A DNA stretch of 64,000 bases, taken from assembly GCA_041821265.1 (NCBI GenBank), contig JBGUEQ010000020.1:8991-72990 (forward strand), in the 5' to 3' direction. Origin of the DNA: Lachnotalea sp041821265. Lineage in GTDB: Bacteria > Bacillota > Clostridia > Lachnospirales > Lachnospiraceae. Positions 24,554 to 34,008 of this stretch are shown here, piece by piece (the first letter of the stretch is position 1; each line of letters starts with the position of its first letter). The notes beneath the pieces were generated by a model, which was not told the DNA's origin, did no database searches, and saw nothing but the letters and a program-made list of their open reading frames with translations. Both the position numbers and the translations under genes were made by a program.

Positions 24554-25267
24554 ATGAACAAACATCTTGATGAGAGTAAACACTTTACAATGAAAGAAAT
24601 GCCAAAATCAGAACAGCCCTATGAAAAATTCTTGCAATCAGGGGCGGATACATTAACAGATGCTGAATTATTGGCGATAATAATAAGGACAGGTTCGAAA
24701 GAAGAAAAATCAATTGATTTAGCAAGAAGAGTTCTTACTATATCTAGCAGCGATGATAGCCTTCTTAATATAACAAGGTTGTCATTTAAAGATTTATTGC
24801 AGATAAGAGGTATAGGAAGAGTGAAAGCTGTACAAATTAAATGTATTGCAGAGCTTTCTAGGAGAATAGCCAAAACTACAGCAAAAAGCAGATTATGTAT
24901 GAATAATCCAAGGTCAATAGCCGATTATTATATGGAAGATTTGAGGTTTGTTAATCAGGAAATGACGGTTTTAGTTATGGTTGATACGAAAAACCATTTT
25001 TTGTGCGATAAGATTATTTCCAAAGGCACAGTAAATTCTTCACTTATTTCACCAAGAGAAATATTTCTTGAATCATTAAATAATCAAGCGGTTTACATTA
25101 TTCTAATACACAACCATCCAAGCGGAGATCCTACTCCTAGTAAGGAAGATGTTTTGGCAACAAAAAGAATCAAGGATGCAGGAGCTTTAATTGGAATTAT
25201 ACTTCTAGATCATATTATTATAGGTGATAGAAAATATGTGAGTCTGAAAGAACAAGGAAAATTGTAG
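24554..25267 (+). CDS. radC: RadC family JAMM-domain protein
   Basis: This 237-residue protein has a helix-hairpin-helix region ('DAELLAIIIRTGSKEEKSIDLARRVL' in outline, then 'LLQIRGIGRVKAVQI') and a C-terminal JAMM/MPN+ metal domain with 'IILIHNHPSGDPTPSKED'. The old name refers to DNA repair, but the real function is unclear. The C-terminus ends 'LLDHIIIGDRKYVSLKEQG' as usual. The ATG at 24554 follows AAGGAG. It precedes mreB, a classical gene order in Firmicutes. Confidence 0.95.
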   Translation: MNKHLDESKHFTMKEMPKSEQPYEKFLQSGADTLTDAELLAIIIRTGSKEEKSIDLARRVLTISSSDDSLLNITRLSFKDLLQIRGIGRVKAVQIKCIAELSRRIAKTTAKSRLCMNNPRSIADYYMEDLRFVNQEMTVLVMVDTKNHFLCDKIISKGTVNSSLISPREIFLESLNNQAVYIILIHNHPSGDPTPSKEDVLATKRIKDAGALIGIILLDHIIIGDRKYVSLKEQGKL

Positions 25268-25397
25268 CAAATAATAATGACTATTTATCACATGAATCTA
25301 TCAAACAAATACAACGCAGAAGAAATACATGTTATAGTACTATGGAAGTACTGAATAGTTACAAAATAACTTTATAAATAAGAAGGGGGTCATTGAT

Positions 25398-26417
25398 ATG
25401 GCTAGCAATATTTTTGGTATCGACTTAGGTACAAGTAACATTAAAATATATAACGATGAAGAGGACACTATATTAAATGAAAAAAATATAGTTGCAATAA
25501 TGAATAAAAATGTTTTTTTCGCAGTAGGTGATGAGGCATTTGAAATGTATGAGAAAGCACCTGCTAATATTAAAGTGACTTATCCAATGAGCAATGGTGT
25601 TATTGCAGATATTAAAAATATGCAATTGATTCTTAAGAAAATGCTTGAGAAAGCTTCAAAGAGTAGCTTGAGAAATGCAGATTACTATGTTGCAGTTCCA
25701 ACTGATATAACAGAAGTTGAAAAGAGAGCTTTTTATGACTTGATAGAGAATGCGAATGTTAAGGCAAAAAGAGTCTTGATTACTGAAAAAGCGATTGTGG
25801 ATGCACTAGGTCTTGGTATTGATGTCACGAGTTCACAAGGAATTATGATAGTTAACATTGGAGCCGATACCACTGAAATTTCAATTGTATCATTAGGTGG
25901 AATCGTAGTAAGCAGATTAATAAAAATTGGTGGAAATAAATTTGATGAAGCAATTATCAATTTTATTAAGAGAAACTTTAATTTTATTATTGGAGATAAA
26001 ACAGCCGAAGTGATTAAGAAAGAATTAGCGAATGCATTAGCTGCAGATGAATCATCCGCTGGTGTATATGGAAGAGATATTGTAACAGGACTTCCTTCTG
26101 AATTATTAATTAGTTCACAAGTGATTTATGGAGCGATTAGTGAACCCCTTCATAGTATTGTTGATGCCGCTAAAGTTATATTAGAGCGTACTCCACCAGA
26201 ACTTGGAGCCGATATAATTAGAGCTGGTATTTATTTGACAGGTGGATCTTCTAGCATTAAGGGCTTGGATAAGATGATTAGTAAAGAAACCGGATTAAAA
26301 GTGAATGTATGTGAAAAACCTGCTGAAAGCGTAGCAAGAGGATTTAGTAAAATGATTAATGAACCGGAATTTAGAAAGCTTGCATACTCTACGAAGAATT
26401 CCAATAATGGTAGATAA
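25398..26417 (+). CDS. mreB: Rod-shape-determining actin homologue MreB
   Basis: This 339-residue actin-like ATPase forms membrane-associated filaments that position the elongasome. The phosphate-1 loop is 'GIDLGTSNIKIY', the phosphate-2 region 'MIVNIGADTTEISIVSLGGIV' in outline and the adenosine motif 'GIYLTGGSSSIKGLDKMI'. 'GIDLGTSN' and the lack of insertions mark MreB/Mbl rather than FtsA. 'YPMSNGVIADIKNMQ' carries the usual 'P...G.I.D' pattern. GAAGGGGG lies before the ATG. It heads the mreBCD-PBP2 group. A fragment of a dispersed repeat end (CTGAATAGTTAC, 25361-25372) sits in its leader. Confidence 0.97.
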   Translation: MASNIFGIDLGTSNIKIYNDEEDTILNEKNIVAIMNKNVFFAVGDEAFEMYEKAPANIKVTYPMSNGVIADIKNMQLILKKMLEKASKSSLRNADYYVAVPTDITEVEKRAFYDLIENANVKAKRVLITEKAIVDALGLGIDVTSSQGIMIVNIGADTTEISIVSLGGIVVSRLIKIGGNKFDEAIINFIKRNFNFIIGDKTAEVIKKELANALAADESSAGVYGRDIVTGLPSELLISSQVIYGAISEPLHSIVDAAKVILERTPPELGADIIRAGIYLTGGSSSIKGLDKMISKETGLKVNVCEKPAESVARGFSKMINEPEFRKLAYSTKNSNNGR

Positions 26418-26431
26418 ATAGAGGTGTATTT

Positions 26432-27274
26432 ATGAAAAGACGAGCTAAATTTACAATACCGAGCAAATACTTTTTATTATTAGTTACTGTTTTATGTGTA
26501 GCTATGATTTTCCTTACATTTACAACAGATGTAGCAGTTGGTCCATTGAAAACAGTATCGGGATATGTACTTGTCCCAATACAAAATGGAATTAATTATA
26601 TCGGAAGAGGATTTAGTGATAAAGTAGAACAATTTCAAAATTTTAAGGATGTAATGGCTGAGAATGTAGAACTTCAGCAAACGGTTGACGAGTTAACCAT
26701 TGAAAACAATACATTGCAACAAGATAAGTATGAATTAAGTCGATTGCGTGAACTATTTCAACTAGATGAGATGTATCCAAGTTATAATAAAGTTGCAGCT
26801 CGCATCACAGGAAAAGATCCTGGTAATTGGTTTAGTACTTTTATGATTGATAAAGGAACCGATGATGGTTTAGCGGTAGATAATAATGTAATGGCTGGAA
26901 GCGGCTTAGTAGGAATTATTACGCAGGTTGGCCCTAATTGGGCAACCGTACGATCGATAATAGATGATTCTAGTAATGTAAGTGCTATGGTCTTAAATAC
27001 TTCCGACAGATGTATTGTTACTGGAGATTTAAAACTAATGAGTGATGGAATGATACGATTTAGCCAGTTGAATGATAAAAGCAACTTAGTTAACGTTGGC
27101 GACAAGGTAGTAACATCGAATATAAGCGATAAGTTTTTACCAGGTATTTTAATTGGATATATCAGTGAAAAAAGTATAGATGCTAACAACCTTACCAATT
27201 CAGGATATATTACCCCAGTTGTTGATTTTGAACATTTGCAAGAAGTATTAGTTATTACAGATTTAAAAGAATAA
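26432..27274 (+). CDS. mreC: Rod-shape-determining protein MreC
   Basis: This 280-residue bitopic protein has a membrane helix at about residues 13-30 followed by a coiled coil (about 65-105, 'ENVELQQTVDELTIENNTLQQDKYEL' in outline). A beta-barrel extracytoplasmic domain follows with 'ARITGKDPGNWFSTFMIDKGTDDGL' and 'VGLVGIITQVGPNWATVRSIIDD' in outline, typical of MreC. It links MreB filaments to PBP2 and RodA. It starts 15 bases after mreB in the same operon. Confidence 0.95.
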   Translation: MKRRAKFTIPSKYFLLLVTVLCVAMIFLTFTTDVAVGPLKTVSGYVLVPIQNGINYIGRGFSDKVEQFQNFKDVMAENVELQQTVDELTIENNTLQQDKYELSRLRELFQLDEMYPSYNKVAARITGKDPGNWFSTFMIDKGTDDGLAVDNNVMAGSGLVGIITQVGPNWATVRSIIDDSSNVSAMVLNTSDRCIVTGDLKLMSDGMIRFSQLNDKSNLVNVGDKVVTSNISDKFLPGILIGYISEKSIDANNLTNSGYITPVVDFEHLQEVLVITDLKE

Positions 27275-27296
27275 GCAATGAAAGGCGGGGGATTAA

Positions 27297-27815
27297 ATGA
27301 ATCGAAAATTAACAGTAACGCTGCTGGTAATTGCATGCTTTTGTTTACAATGTACATTATTTAAAACGTTATCCTTAGCATTTATTGCACCTAATCTTTT
27401 AATTGTGGTAACCTCCTCTTTTGGATTTATGAGAGGTAAAAAAGAAGGCCTAATCATTGGCTTTTTTTCTGGGTTACTCATTGATATTTTTTATGGAGAT
27501 GCATTGGGGTTTTATGCTTTGATTTATATGTATATCGGATATGTGAATGGTTTTTTTAACAAAATCTTTTATGATGAAGATATAAAGCTTCCCATGGTGC
27601 TTATTACGTTAAGTGATTTGTTTTATGGTTTAATTATATATTTGTTTTTATTTTTATTACGAGCGAGATTAGATTTTGGATACTATTTTATTCATATTAT
27701 TATGCCAGAAGTTATTTATACAGTTGTAGTAACCATTGTATTATATCGAATAATAAGATGGTTAAATCGTAAACTGGAACGACGAGAAAAAGGGAGTGCA
27801 AGCAATTTTGTTTAA
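27297..27815 (+). CDS. mreD: Rod-shape-determining protein MreD
   Basis: This 172-residue integral membrane protein has about five helices. 'LIVVTSSFGFMRGKKEGLIIGFFSGLLIDIFYGDALGFYAL' in outline is the signature of MreD, with the conserved 'G...GLL.D...G...G'. It works with MreC in the elongation complex. GGCGGGGG precedes the ATG. Its end overlaps the start of the PBP2 gene by eight bases. Confidence 0.92.
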   Translation: MNRKLTVTLLVIACFCLQCTLFKTLSLAFIAPNLLIVVTSSFGFMRGKKEGLIIGFFSGLLIDIFYGDALGFYALIYMYIGYVNGFFNKIFYDEDIKLPMVLITLSDLFYGLIIYLFLFLLRARLDFGYYFIHIIMPEVIYTVVVTIVLYRIIRWLNRKLERREKGSASNFV

Positions 27816-30657
27816 AAATATAAAAGAATTCATTTTGAGTATAGTTACATCTAGAATATTTATATTAGCAACTGTATTTTGCATTATGTTTGCAGTTCTG
27901 ATTCAAAGAATTTTTCAATTACAAATTGTGGATGGAGCTACCTATCTAGATAACTTCACCTTAACAATTGAGAAAGAAAGAACAATTCCGAGTACTCGCG
28001 GAAATATCTATGATACAAATGGAGAACTATTAGCATATAATGAATTGGTATATGCTGTAACAATCGAAGATAATGGAACTTATACAACAACTAAAGATAA
28101 GAACACGTATTTGAACGATATGATTTATAAATTAATTAATATCATTGAATCAAATGGCGATGCAATAATAAATGATTTTAATATTGTGCTAGATAGTTCG
28201 GGAAATTATTCCTACTCGGTTGAAGATACACAATTGCAACGATTTTTAGCGGATGTATATGGTAAGGCGAAGATAGAAGCTAATTCGGATAATGCAAATA
28301 ATACGGCAAGTGAAGTGATTGATTACCTTCGTGGCGAGAAGAAATATCAAATTGGTGATAACTATACAGATGAAGAAGCTCTAAAGATTATAACAATTCG
28401 AAATGCAATGTCAGCGAATAGTTATCAAAAATACTTAGCAACTACAATTGCTAGTGATGTAAGTAACGAGACAGTTGCGGTAGTTATGGAAAACTCTAAC
28501 GATTTACAAGGAGTAAGTATTGCAGAGAACTCAATTAGAAAGTATGTTGACAGCAAATATTTTTCACATATTATTGGCTATACAGGTAAAAGTTCCCAAG
28601 ATGAATTGGACTCACTACAAGCAACAAATGAAAAATACACGCTAACTGATATCGTGGGTAAATCTGGAATTGAAAAATATATGGAAACTGATCTTCAAGG
28701 TGAAAAGGGGACAGAGCAAGTATATGTAGATAATTTGGGTAAGGTAATAGAGTCGAAATCTAAAATAGAACCGACAGCAGGTAATGATGTTTATCTTACT
28801 ATTAATAAGGAATTACAAGAAGCTGTTTATAATATATTGGAACAAAAACTTGCAGGAATTCTAGTATCCCAAATTGCAAATATCAAAGAATATGTACCTA
28901 CTTCAAACAGTTCGGCGTCTGATATTGAGATTCCAATTGATGATGTTTATTTTGCCTTAATTGACAATAATGTAATCAACACAAATCATTTTGTCAATGA
29001 TGATGCAAGTACCACAGAATCAGCAGTATATAATAAATATATAGCTAATAAATCTACGGTTATAGAAAATATTAATGCGCAGCTTACAGGAAACAATGCA
29101 CTTGTTTATGAAAATTTGAGTGAAGAAATGAAAGAATACATCACTTTTCTTATTACATCACTTACAGATAATCAGGTATTACAAAAGGATTTAATTAATA
29201 CAACAGATACGACATATAAAGCGTGGAAAAATGGGACAATCACTCTGAAAGAATACTTGACCTATGCGATTTCACAAAATTGGATTAATATATCTAAAAT
29301 AAACATTGAAAGTCAATATGCGGATTCCACAGAAATATTTAATGCTTTAGTTACTTATATTGATAATAGTATCGAAAATAATTCTGAGTTTGACAAGAAA
29401 CTTTATAAATACATGATTAAGGATAATTCCTTGTCAGGACAAGAAATATGTTTAATACTTTTCGATCAGGGAATACTTCAAAAGGATGAAACTGTATCAC
29501 CAAGTGATTCTATTTCTGCTGCAGGTGGTGCGTATAGATTTTTAGTTAGCAAAATTGAAAATCTTGAGATTACTCCAGCACAGTTAGCTTTGTGGCCATG
29601 TTCAGGATCGTGTGTTATAACGGATGTTAACAATGGTAATGTGCTTGCTTGTGTGACATACCCAAGTTATGATAATAATAAGTTTGCAAATAGTATTGAT
29701 ACGGATTATTATAATCAGTTACTAAATGATAAATCCTTCCCCTTGTTAAATCGAGCAACGCAACAAAAGACGGCACCAGGTTCTACTTTTAAAATGGTTA
29801 CGGCTACGGCTGGATTAGAAGAAGGGGTAATCACTACAGAGGAAAAAATTACAGATCTTGGAATTTTTGAAAAAGTAGAAACAGGTACGGCTGCTCCTAA
29901 ATGTTGGAGATATTCATCAAACCATCAAACACATGGAGATATTAATGTATCTGAGGCTTTAAGAGATTCTTGCAATTACTTTTTCTACGAAGTAGGATGG
30001 CGATTAAGTTCAAATTCTTCGGGACAATATTCCAGTCAATTAGGGCTTGATAAATTGAAGGAGTATGCAACAAAATTTGGATTGTCGGAGACAAGTGGTA
30101 TTGAGATTACGGAATCATCACCTCAAATTACAGATGAAGATTCCATTCGATCATCAATTGGACAAGGCACGAATAACTTTACGAATGTTCAACTTGCTAA
30201 ATATGTAACTACCGTAGCAAATAGCGGAACTTGTTATAATTTGACACTTTTGGATAAACTTGCGGATTCTAGCGGAAATGTTATTGAAGATTATCAGCCA
30301 ACAGTATATAATACATTAGATGATGTACAATTATCTACATGGACTGCAATACATGAAGGTATGCGCATGGTAGTGGAAGAACTTGATGCTTTTAAGGGAA
30401 TGGATTTTCCAGTTGCAGGTAAAACTGGTACAGCTCAAGAGAGTAAGACAAAGCCTAATCATGCACTATTTGTTTCGTATGCACCATATGATGATCCACA
30501 GATTGCTATTACAGTACAGATAGCAAATGGCTACGCATCCTCAAATGCTGCGGAAGTAGGCAGAGATGTTATAAAATATTATTTTAATCTTGCTGATGAA
30601 GCGGAAGTGATTAGTGGAACAGCAGCTGAGCCTGACTCCGTTATAGCAGGAGATTAG
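27808..30657 (+). CDS. Class B penicillin-binding protein 2 (elongasome transpeptidase)
   Basis: This protein of about 949 residues starts at TTG (27808), 11 bases after AGGGAG; a GTG at 27796 lies in the ribosome site. It has one membrane helix (about 12-32), a PBP dimerisation domain with 'ERTIPSTRGNIYDTNGELLAYNE' in outline, and a transpeptidase domain with Ser659-T-F-Lys662, Ser721-C-Asn723 and Lys872-T-G-T. It cross-links peptidoglycan with RodA during side-wall growth. Between the dimerisation region and the catalytic Ser is a long extra stretch (about residues 345-590) rich in Asn, Thr, Asp and Ser. It makes the protein far longer than the 600-700 residues of most PBP2 proteins, although long forms occur in Lachnospiraceae. 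Confidence 0.95.
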   Translation: MFKNIKEFILSIVTSRIFILATVFCIMFAVLIQRIFQLQIVDGATYLDNFTLTIEKERTIPSTRGNIYDTNGELLAYNELVYAVTIEDNGTYTTTKDKNTYLNDMIYKLINIIESNGDAIINDFNIVLDSSGNYSYSVEDTQLQRFLADVYGKAKIEANSDNANNTASEVIDYLRGEKKYQIGDNYTDEEALKIITIRNAMSANSYQKYLATTIASDVSNETVAVVMENSNDLQGVSIAENSIRKYVDSKYFSHIIGYTGKSSQDELDSLQATNEKYTLTDIVGKSGIEKYMETDLQGEKGTEQVYVDNLGKVIESKSKIEPTAGNDVYLTINKELQEAVYNILEQKLAGILVSQIANIKEYVPTSNSSASDIEIPIDDVYFALIDNNVINTNHFVNDDASTTESAVYNKYIANKSTVIENINAQLTGNNALVYENLSEEMKEYITFLITSLTDNQVLQKDLINTTDTTYKAWKNGTITLKEYLTYAISQNWINISKINIESQYADSTEIFNALVTYIDNSIENNSEFDKKLYKYMIKDNSLSGQEICLILFDQGILQKDETVSPSDSISAAGGAYRFLVSKIENLEITPAQLALWPCSGSCVITDVNNGNVLACVTYPSYDNNKFANSIDTDYYNQLLNDKSFPLLNRATQQKTAPGSTFKMVTATAGLEEGVITTEEKITDLGIFEKVETGTAAPKCWRYSSNHQTHGDINVSEALRDSCNYFFYEVGWRLSSNSSGQYSSQLGLDKLKEYATKFGLSETSGIEITESSPQITDEDSIRSSIGQGTNNFTNVQLAKYVTTVANSGTCYNLTLLDKLADSSGNVIEDYQPTVYNTLDDVQLSTWTAIHEGMRMVVEELDAFKGMDFPVAGKTGTAQESKTKPNHALFVSYAPYDDPQIAITVQIANGYASSNAAEVGRDVIKYYFNLADEAEVISGTAAEPDSVIAGD

Positions 30658-30685
30658 TAGACTCTGGTAAAGGGGGAAATGTAAG

Positions 30686-31354
30686 ATGAGCAACAACTCT
30701 GTTGTTATTAAGAGTAATAAGTATGGTATTGTAGTACGATTAGATGAAGCTACTCCGTACGAAGAATTATTAGAGGAAATCGCAATTAAGTTTAAGGAAT
30801 CTGAGAAATTCTTCAAAGATGCAAAAATGGTTTTATCTTTTGAAGGAAGAAAACTTACACAAGAGGAAGAACAAGATATTTTAGAAATAATTTCAACAAA
30901 TTCTAAAATTCATATAGTTTGTATTATTGATGAAGATGAGAAACGTGAGCAACATTTTAAAAAGGCCTTAGAGGACAAACTAAATGAACTTAGCTCACGT
31001 GATGGACAGTTTTACAAAGGAACCTTGCGTTCAGGACAAGTGTTAGAGGCTGAGACAAGTCTTGTGGTTCTGGGGGATGTTAATCCAGGGGCAAAAGTTA
31101 TTTCCAAGGGAAATGTTATAATACTTGGAGCGTTAAAAGGAAATGTGTATGCAGGAGCGACAGGGAATGAAACATCCTTTGTAGTTGCACTTGAAATGGA
31201 TCCTGTCCAAATAAGAATAGGTGATGTAATTGCTAGGAGCTCAGATGAAACTAGAAAAAATTTGATTGGCGAACCAAAGATATCATTTGTTGAGAATGGA
31301 AGTATATATATAGAATCTATAACAAGATCGGTATTAAATGATATAAATTTGTAA
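30686..31354 (+). CDS. minC: Septum site-determining protein MinC
   Basis: This 222-residue division inhibitor has an N-terminal FtsZ-inhibiting domain (about 1-100) and a C-terminal beta-helix (about 110-220) with 'GTLRSGQVLEAETSLVVLGDVNPGAKVISKGNVIILGALKGNVYAGATGN' in outline, which is the MinC dimerisation and MinD-binding domain. GGGGGAAATG precedes the ATG. The protein is about the usual length. It opens the minCDE set, downstream of PBP2. Confidence 0.95.
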   Translation: MSNNSVVIKSNKYGIVVRLDEATPYEELLEEIAIKFKESEKFFKDAKMVLSFEGRKLTQEEEQDILEIISTNSKIHIVCIIDEDEKREQHFKKALEDKLNELSSRDGQFYKGTLRSGQVLEAETSLVVLGDVNPGAKVISKGNVIILGALKGNVYAGATGNETSFVVALEMDPVQIRIGDVIARSSDETRKNLIGEPKISFVENGSIYIESITRSVLNDINL

Positions 31355-31394
31355 GTCGAGATTTTTTATATTAAAATTTGGAGGGAAACAAAAT

Positions 31395-32186
31395 ATGGGC
31401 GAAGTAATTGTAGTAACATCAGGAAAAGGTGGCGTTGGTAAGACCACAACATCAGCAAATGTAGGAACAGGACTTGCTAAGTTAAACCAGAAAGTAGTTC
31501 TTATTGATACTGATATAGGATTAAGAAACCTTGATGTAGTAATGGGATTAGAGAATCGTATCGTTTACAATTTGGTTGATGTTGTAGAAGGTAATTGCAG
31601 AATTAAACAAGCATTGATTAAAGATAAGAGATATCCAACACTCTATTTATTGCCATCTGCACAGACAAGAGATAAAACAGCAGTAACTCCTGAGCAAATG
31701 AAAAAGCTTACCGATGAATTAAAAGAAGAGTATGATTACATAATTCTTGATTGCCCAGCAGGTATTGAGCAGGGCTTTAAGAATGCAATTGCAGGAGCAG
31801 ACAGAGCATTAATTGTTACAACACCTGAAGTATCAGCCATTAGAGATGCAGATCGTATCATAGGATTATTAGAAGCGAATGAAATGAAGAAAATTGATTT
31901 AATTGTCAACCGTTTAAGAATGGATATGGTAAAGCGTGGAGATATGATGTCAATTGAAGATGTTGTAGATATTTTAGCAATTAATCTAATTGGTGCTGTT
32001 CCAGATGACGAAGCAATTGTTATATCTACGAATCAAGGGGAACCACTTGTAGGCTCTGATTCATTAGCTGGTAGAGCATATATGAATATTTGTCATAGAG
32101 TAATGGGAGAAGAAGTACCATTAATTGATTTTAATGCAGAAAACAGCTTTTTTGCTAAAGTGGCTAACTTATTTAAGAAAAATTAA
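31395..32186 (+). CDS. minD: Septum site-determining ATPase MinD
   Basis: This 263-residue deviant Walker A ATPase has 'TSGKGGVGKTTTSANVG' at the N-terminus, 'LIDTDIGLRNLDVVMGLENRIVYNLVDV' in outline, 'DCPAGIEQGF' and 'TTPEVSAIRDADRIIGLL'. The C-terminal amphipathic helix 'FFAKVANLFKKN' should insert into the membrane. It recruits MinC and is released by MinE. It lies between minC and minE with a GGAGG site upstream. Confidence 0.98.
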   Translation: MGEVIVVTSGKGGVGKTTTSANVGTGLAKLNQKVVLIDTDIGLRNLDVVMGLENRIVYNLVDVVEGNCRIKQALIKDKRYPTLYLLPSAQTRDKTAVTPEQMKKLTDELKEEYDYIILDCPAGIEQGFKNAIAGADRALIVTTPEVSAIRDADRIIGLLEANEMKKIDLIVNRLRMDMVKRGDMMSIEDVVDILAINLIGAVPDDEAIVISTNQGEPLVGSDSLAGRAYMNICHRVMGEEVPLIDFNAENSFFAKVANLFKKN

Positions 32187-32200
32187 AGGAGGCAATTAGT

Positions 32201-32476
32201 ATGACTATTATGGATTTTTTTCGAAAAAAAAATTCAAGTGATGTTGCAAAGGATCGCTTGAAACTAGTTTTAATATCAGACAGAGCTAATTGCTCACCCG
32301 AAATAATGGAAATGATTAAAAACGATATTATTAAAGTTATTTCTAAGTATTTAGAAGTTGATGCGGATGGATTGGATATTCAAATTACACAAACGGATAT
32401 AGATGGATGCGATAGAGGTGTACCTGCTCTATACGCTAATATTCCATTAAAAAAACTCAAGCAGACTTCTAAGTAA
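32201..32476 (+). CDS. minE: Cell division topological specificity factor MinE
   Basis: This 91-residue protein has 'MDFFRKKNSSDVAKDRLKLVLISDR' in outline, the membrane-targeting and MinD-binding N-terminus, and a C-terminal topological domain with 'LEVDADGLDIQI' and 'ALYANIPLKKLK'. It stimulates MinD ATPase and drives pole-to-pole oscillation. Having MinE rather than only DivIVA as spatial regulator fits the apparent absence of divIVA at 40.9 kb. AGGAGG lies before the ATG. Confidence 0.95.
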   Translation: MTIMDFFRKKNSSDVAKDRLKLVLISDRANCSPEIMEMIKNDIIKVISKYLEVDADGLDIQITQTDIDGCDRGVPALYANIPLKKLKQTSK

Positions 32477-32495
32477 AGTAAATTGGAGAAAGATT

Positions 32496-33599
32496 ATGTT
32501 AAAGCAGTATCATGTTAGAAATTATAAATTTAGATTATTATTTTTGCTAATAACCATATCTGTGTTAGGAATCATGATTATTGGGAGTGCAAAAGAATCG
32601 GTTCAAAATAAACAGATTTTGGGATTGATTATTGGAATCGTTGCAGTTGTAATTATTTCACTTGTGGATTACTCCTTTGTTTTGAATTTCTATTGGATTA
32701 TGTATATTGCTAATATTGTATTATTACTTTTGGTTAAATTCGTTGGAGATGATGCAGGTGGTGCAGTAAGGTGGGTTGAAATAGCAAGTATACGTTTTCA
32801 GCCATCAGAACTTAGCAAAATTATATTAATTTTATTTTTTGCAAAATTTTTCTCAAAGTATCAGGAGGAGCTAAATACTGTTAAAATCTTATTTTTGACA
32901 GTAGTATTAATTGCTATTCCGTTATATCTGATAGTATCACAACCCGATTTATCAACAAGTATTGTAGTTGTTATGATTTTTGTAATACTTTTATATATTG
33001 GCGGATTAAGCTACAAAATTATTTTTGGCGTATTAGCAGCTTGTGTCCCATTAGTTGCCATTTTTATTAGTATTGTTTTACAACCTGAGCAGACTATAAT
33101 TCAAGGTTATCAGGTGAATAGAATACTTGCTTGGCTGAAGCCAGAACAATATTCGGATTTAGCACGTCAACAATCGAATTCTCAAATTGCCATTGGTTCA
33201 GGGCAATTATTTGGAAAAGGATTAAACAATAATATTATATCCTCCGTAAAAAATGGAAATTTTATATCAGAGCCACAAACAGATTTTATTTTTGCTGTTG
33301 TTGGAGAAGAACTTGGTTTTATTGGCGGATGTGTTATAATAGTTTTATTGGCATTAATAGTTATAGAATGTATTAGAATAGGTAGAAATGCAAAAGATTT
33401 ATCAGGAACATTGATATGTTGTGGGATGGCGGCACTAATTGCGTGTCAAAGTTTTGTTAATATATGCGTTGCAACAGGGCTTATGCCGAATACAGGTATT
33501 CCATTACCATTTGTAAGCTATGGGTTAACTTCATTAGTTAGTTTATTTATAGGGATGGGATTTGTTTTTAATGTTGGACTTCAACCAAAAAAATATTAA
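32496..33599 (+). CDS. rodA: RodA/FtsW SEDS peptidoglycan glycosyltransferase
   Basis: This 367-residue SEDS protein has about ten membrane helices. 'VRWVEIASIRFQPSELSKI' and 'SQPDLSTSIVVVMIF' in outline, the large extracellular loop, and 'EPQTDFIFAVVGEELGFIG' with 'TGIPLPFVSYGLTSLVSLFIGMG' are the family motifs. It polymerises lipid II. Its place after mreBCD, PBP2 and minCDE makes RodA the likely paralogue rather than FtsW or SpoVE. A GGAGAAAG site precedes the ATG. Confidence 0.93.
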   Translation: MLKQYHVRNYKFRLLFLLITISVLGIMIIGSAKESVQNKQILGLIIGIVAVVIISLVDYSFVLNFYWIMYIANIVLLLLVKFVGDDAGGAVRWVEIASIRFQPSELSKIILILFFAKFFSKYQEELNTVKILFLTVVLIAIPLYLIVSQPDLSTSIVVVMIFVILLYIGGLSYKIIFGVLAACVPLVAIFISIVLQPEQTIIQGYQVNRILAWLKPEQYSDLARQQSNSQIAIGSGQLFGKGLNNNIISSVKNGNFISEPQTDFIFAVVGEELGFIGGCVIIVLLALIVIECIRIGRNAKDLSGTLICCGMAALIACQSFVNICVATGLMPNTGIPLPFVSYGLTSLVSLFIGMGFVFNVGLQPKKY

Positions 33600-33612
33600 G
33601 GAGGGTTATCGT

Positions 33613-34008
33613 ATGAATATAGGTTTAATTGCACATGATTCAAAGAAAAAATTAATGCAAAATTTTTGTATCGCATATCGTGGGATATTAAGTAAAAATG
33701 AGCTGTTTGCTACGGGTACAACAGGAAGGCTAATTGAAGAAGTAGCCAATTTAAATATTCACAAATATTTAGCGGGACATTTAGGCGGAGAACAGCAACT
33801 AGGAGCACAAATTGAACATAATCAGATTGATTTAGTGATATTTCTTCGTGATCCATTGACACCAAAGACACATGAACCAGACGTGAACAATGTCGTTCGA
33901 TTGTGTGATACACATAATATACCGTTAGCAACTAATTTAGCATCAGCTGAGCTGCTAATCAAATCTCTTGATAGAGGAGACTTAGAGTGGCGTGAAATGT
34001 ACAAATAG
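33613..34008 (+). CDS. mgsA: Methylglyoxal synthase
   Basis: This 131-residue enzyme turns dihydroxyacetone phosphate into methylglyoxal and phosphate, a relief route when phosphate is short or sugar is in excess. 'LIAHDSKKK', 'FATGTTGRLI', 'GHLGGEQQLGAQI' and 'FLRDPLTPKTHEPDV' carry the phosphate-binding and catalytic Asp residues. The ATG at 33613 follows AAGGAGGG; a longer upstream frame is rejected. The end overlaps the carboxypeptidase gene by 17 bases. mgsA often closes the mre/min cluster in clostridia. Confidence 0.97.
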   Translation: MNIGLIAHDSKKKLMQNFCIAYRGILSKNELFATGTTGRLIEEVANLNIHKYLAGHLGGEQQLGAQIEHNQIDLVIFLRDPLTPKTHEPDVNNVVRLCDTHNIPLATNLASAELLIKSLDRGDLEWREMYK

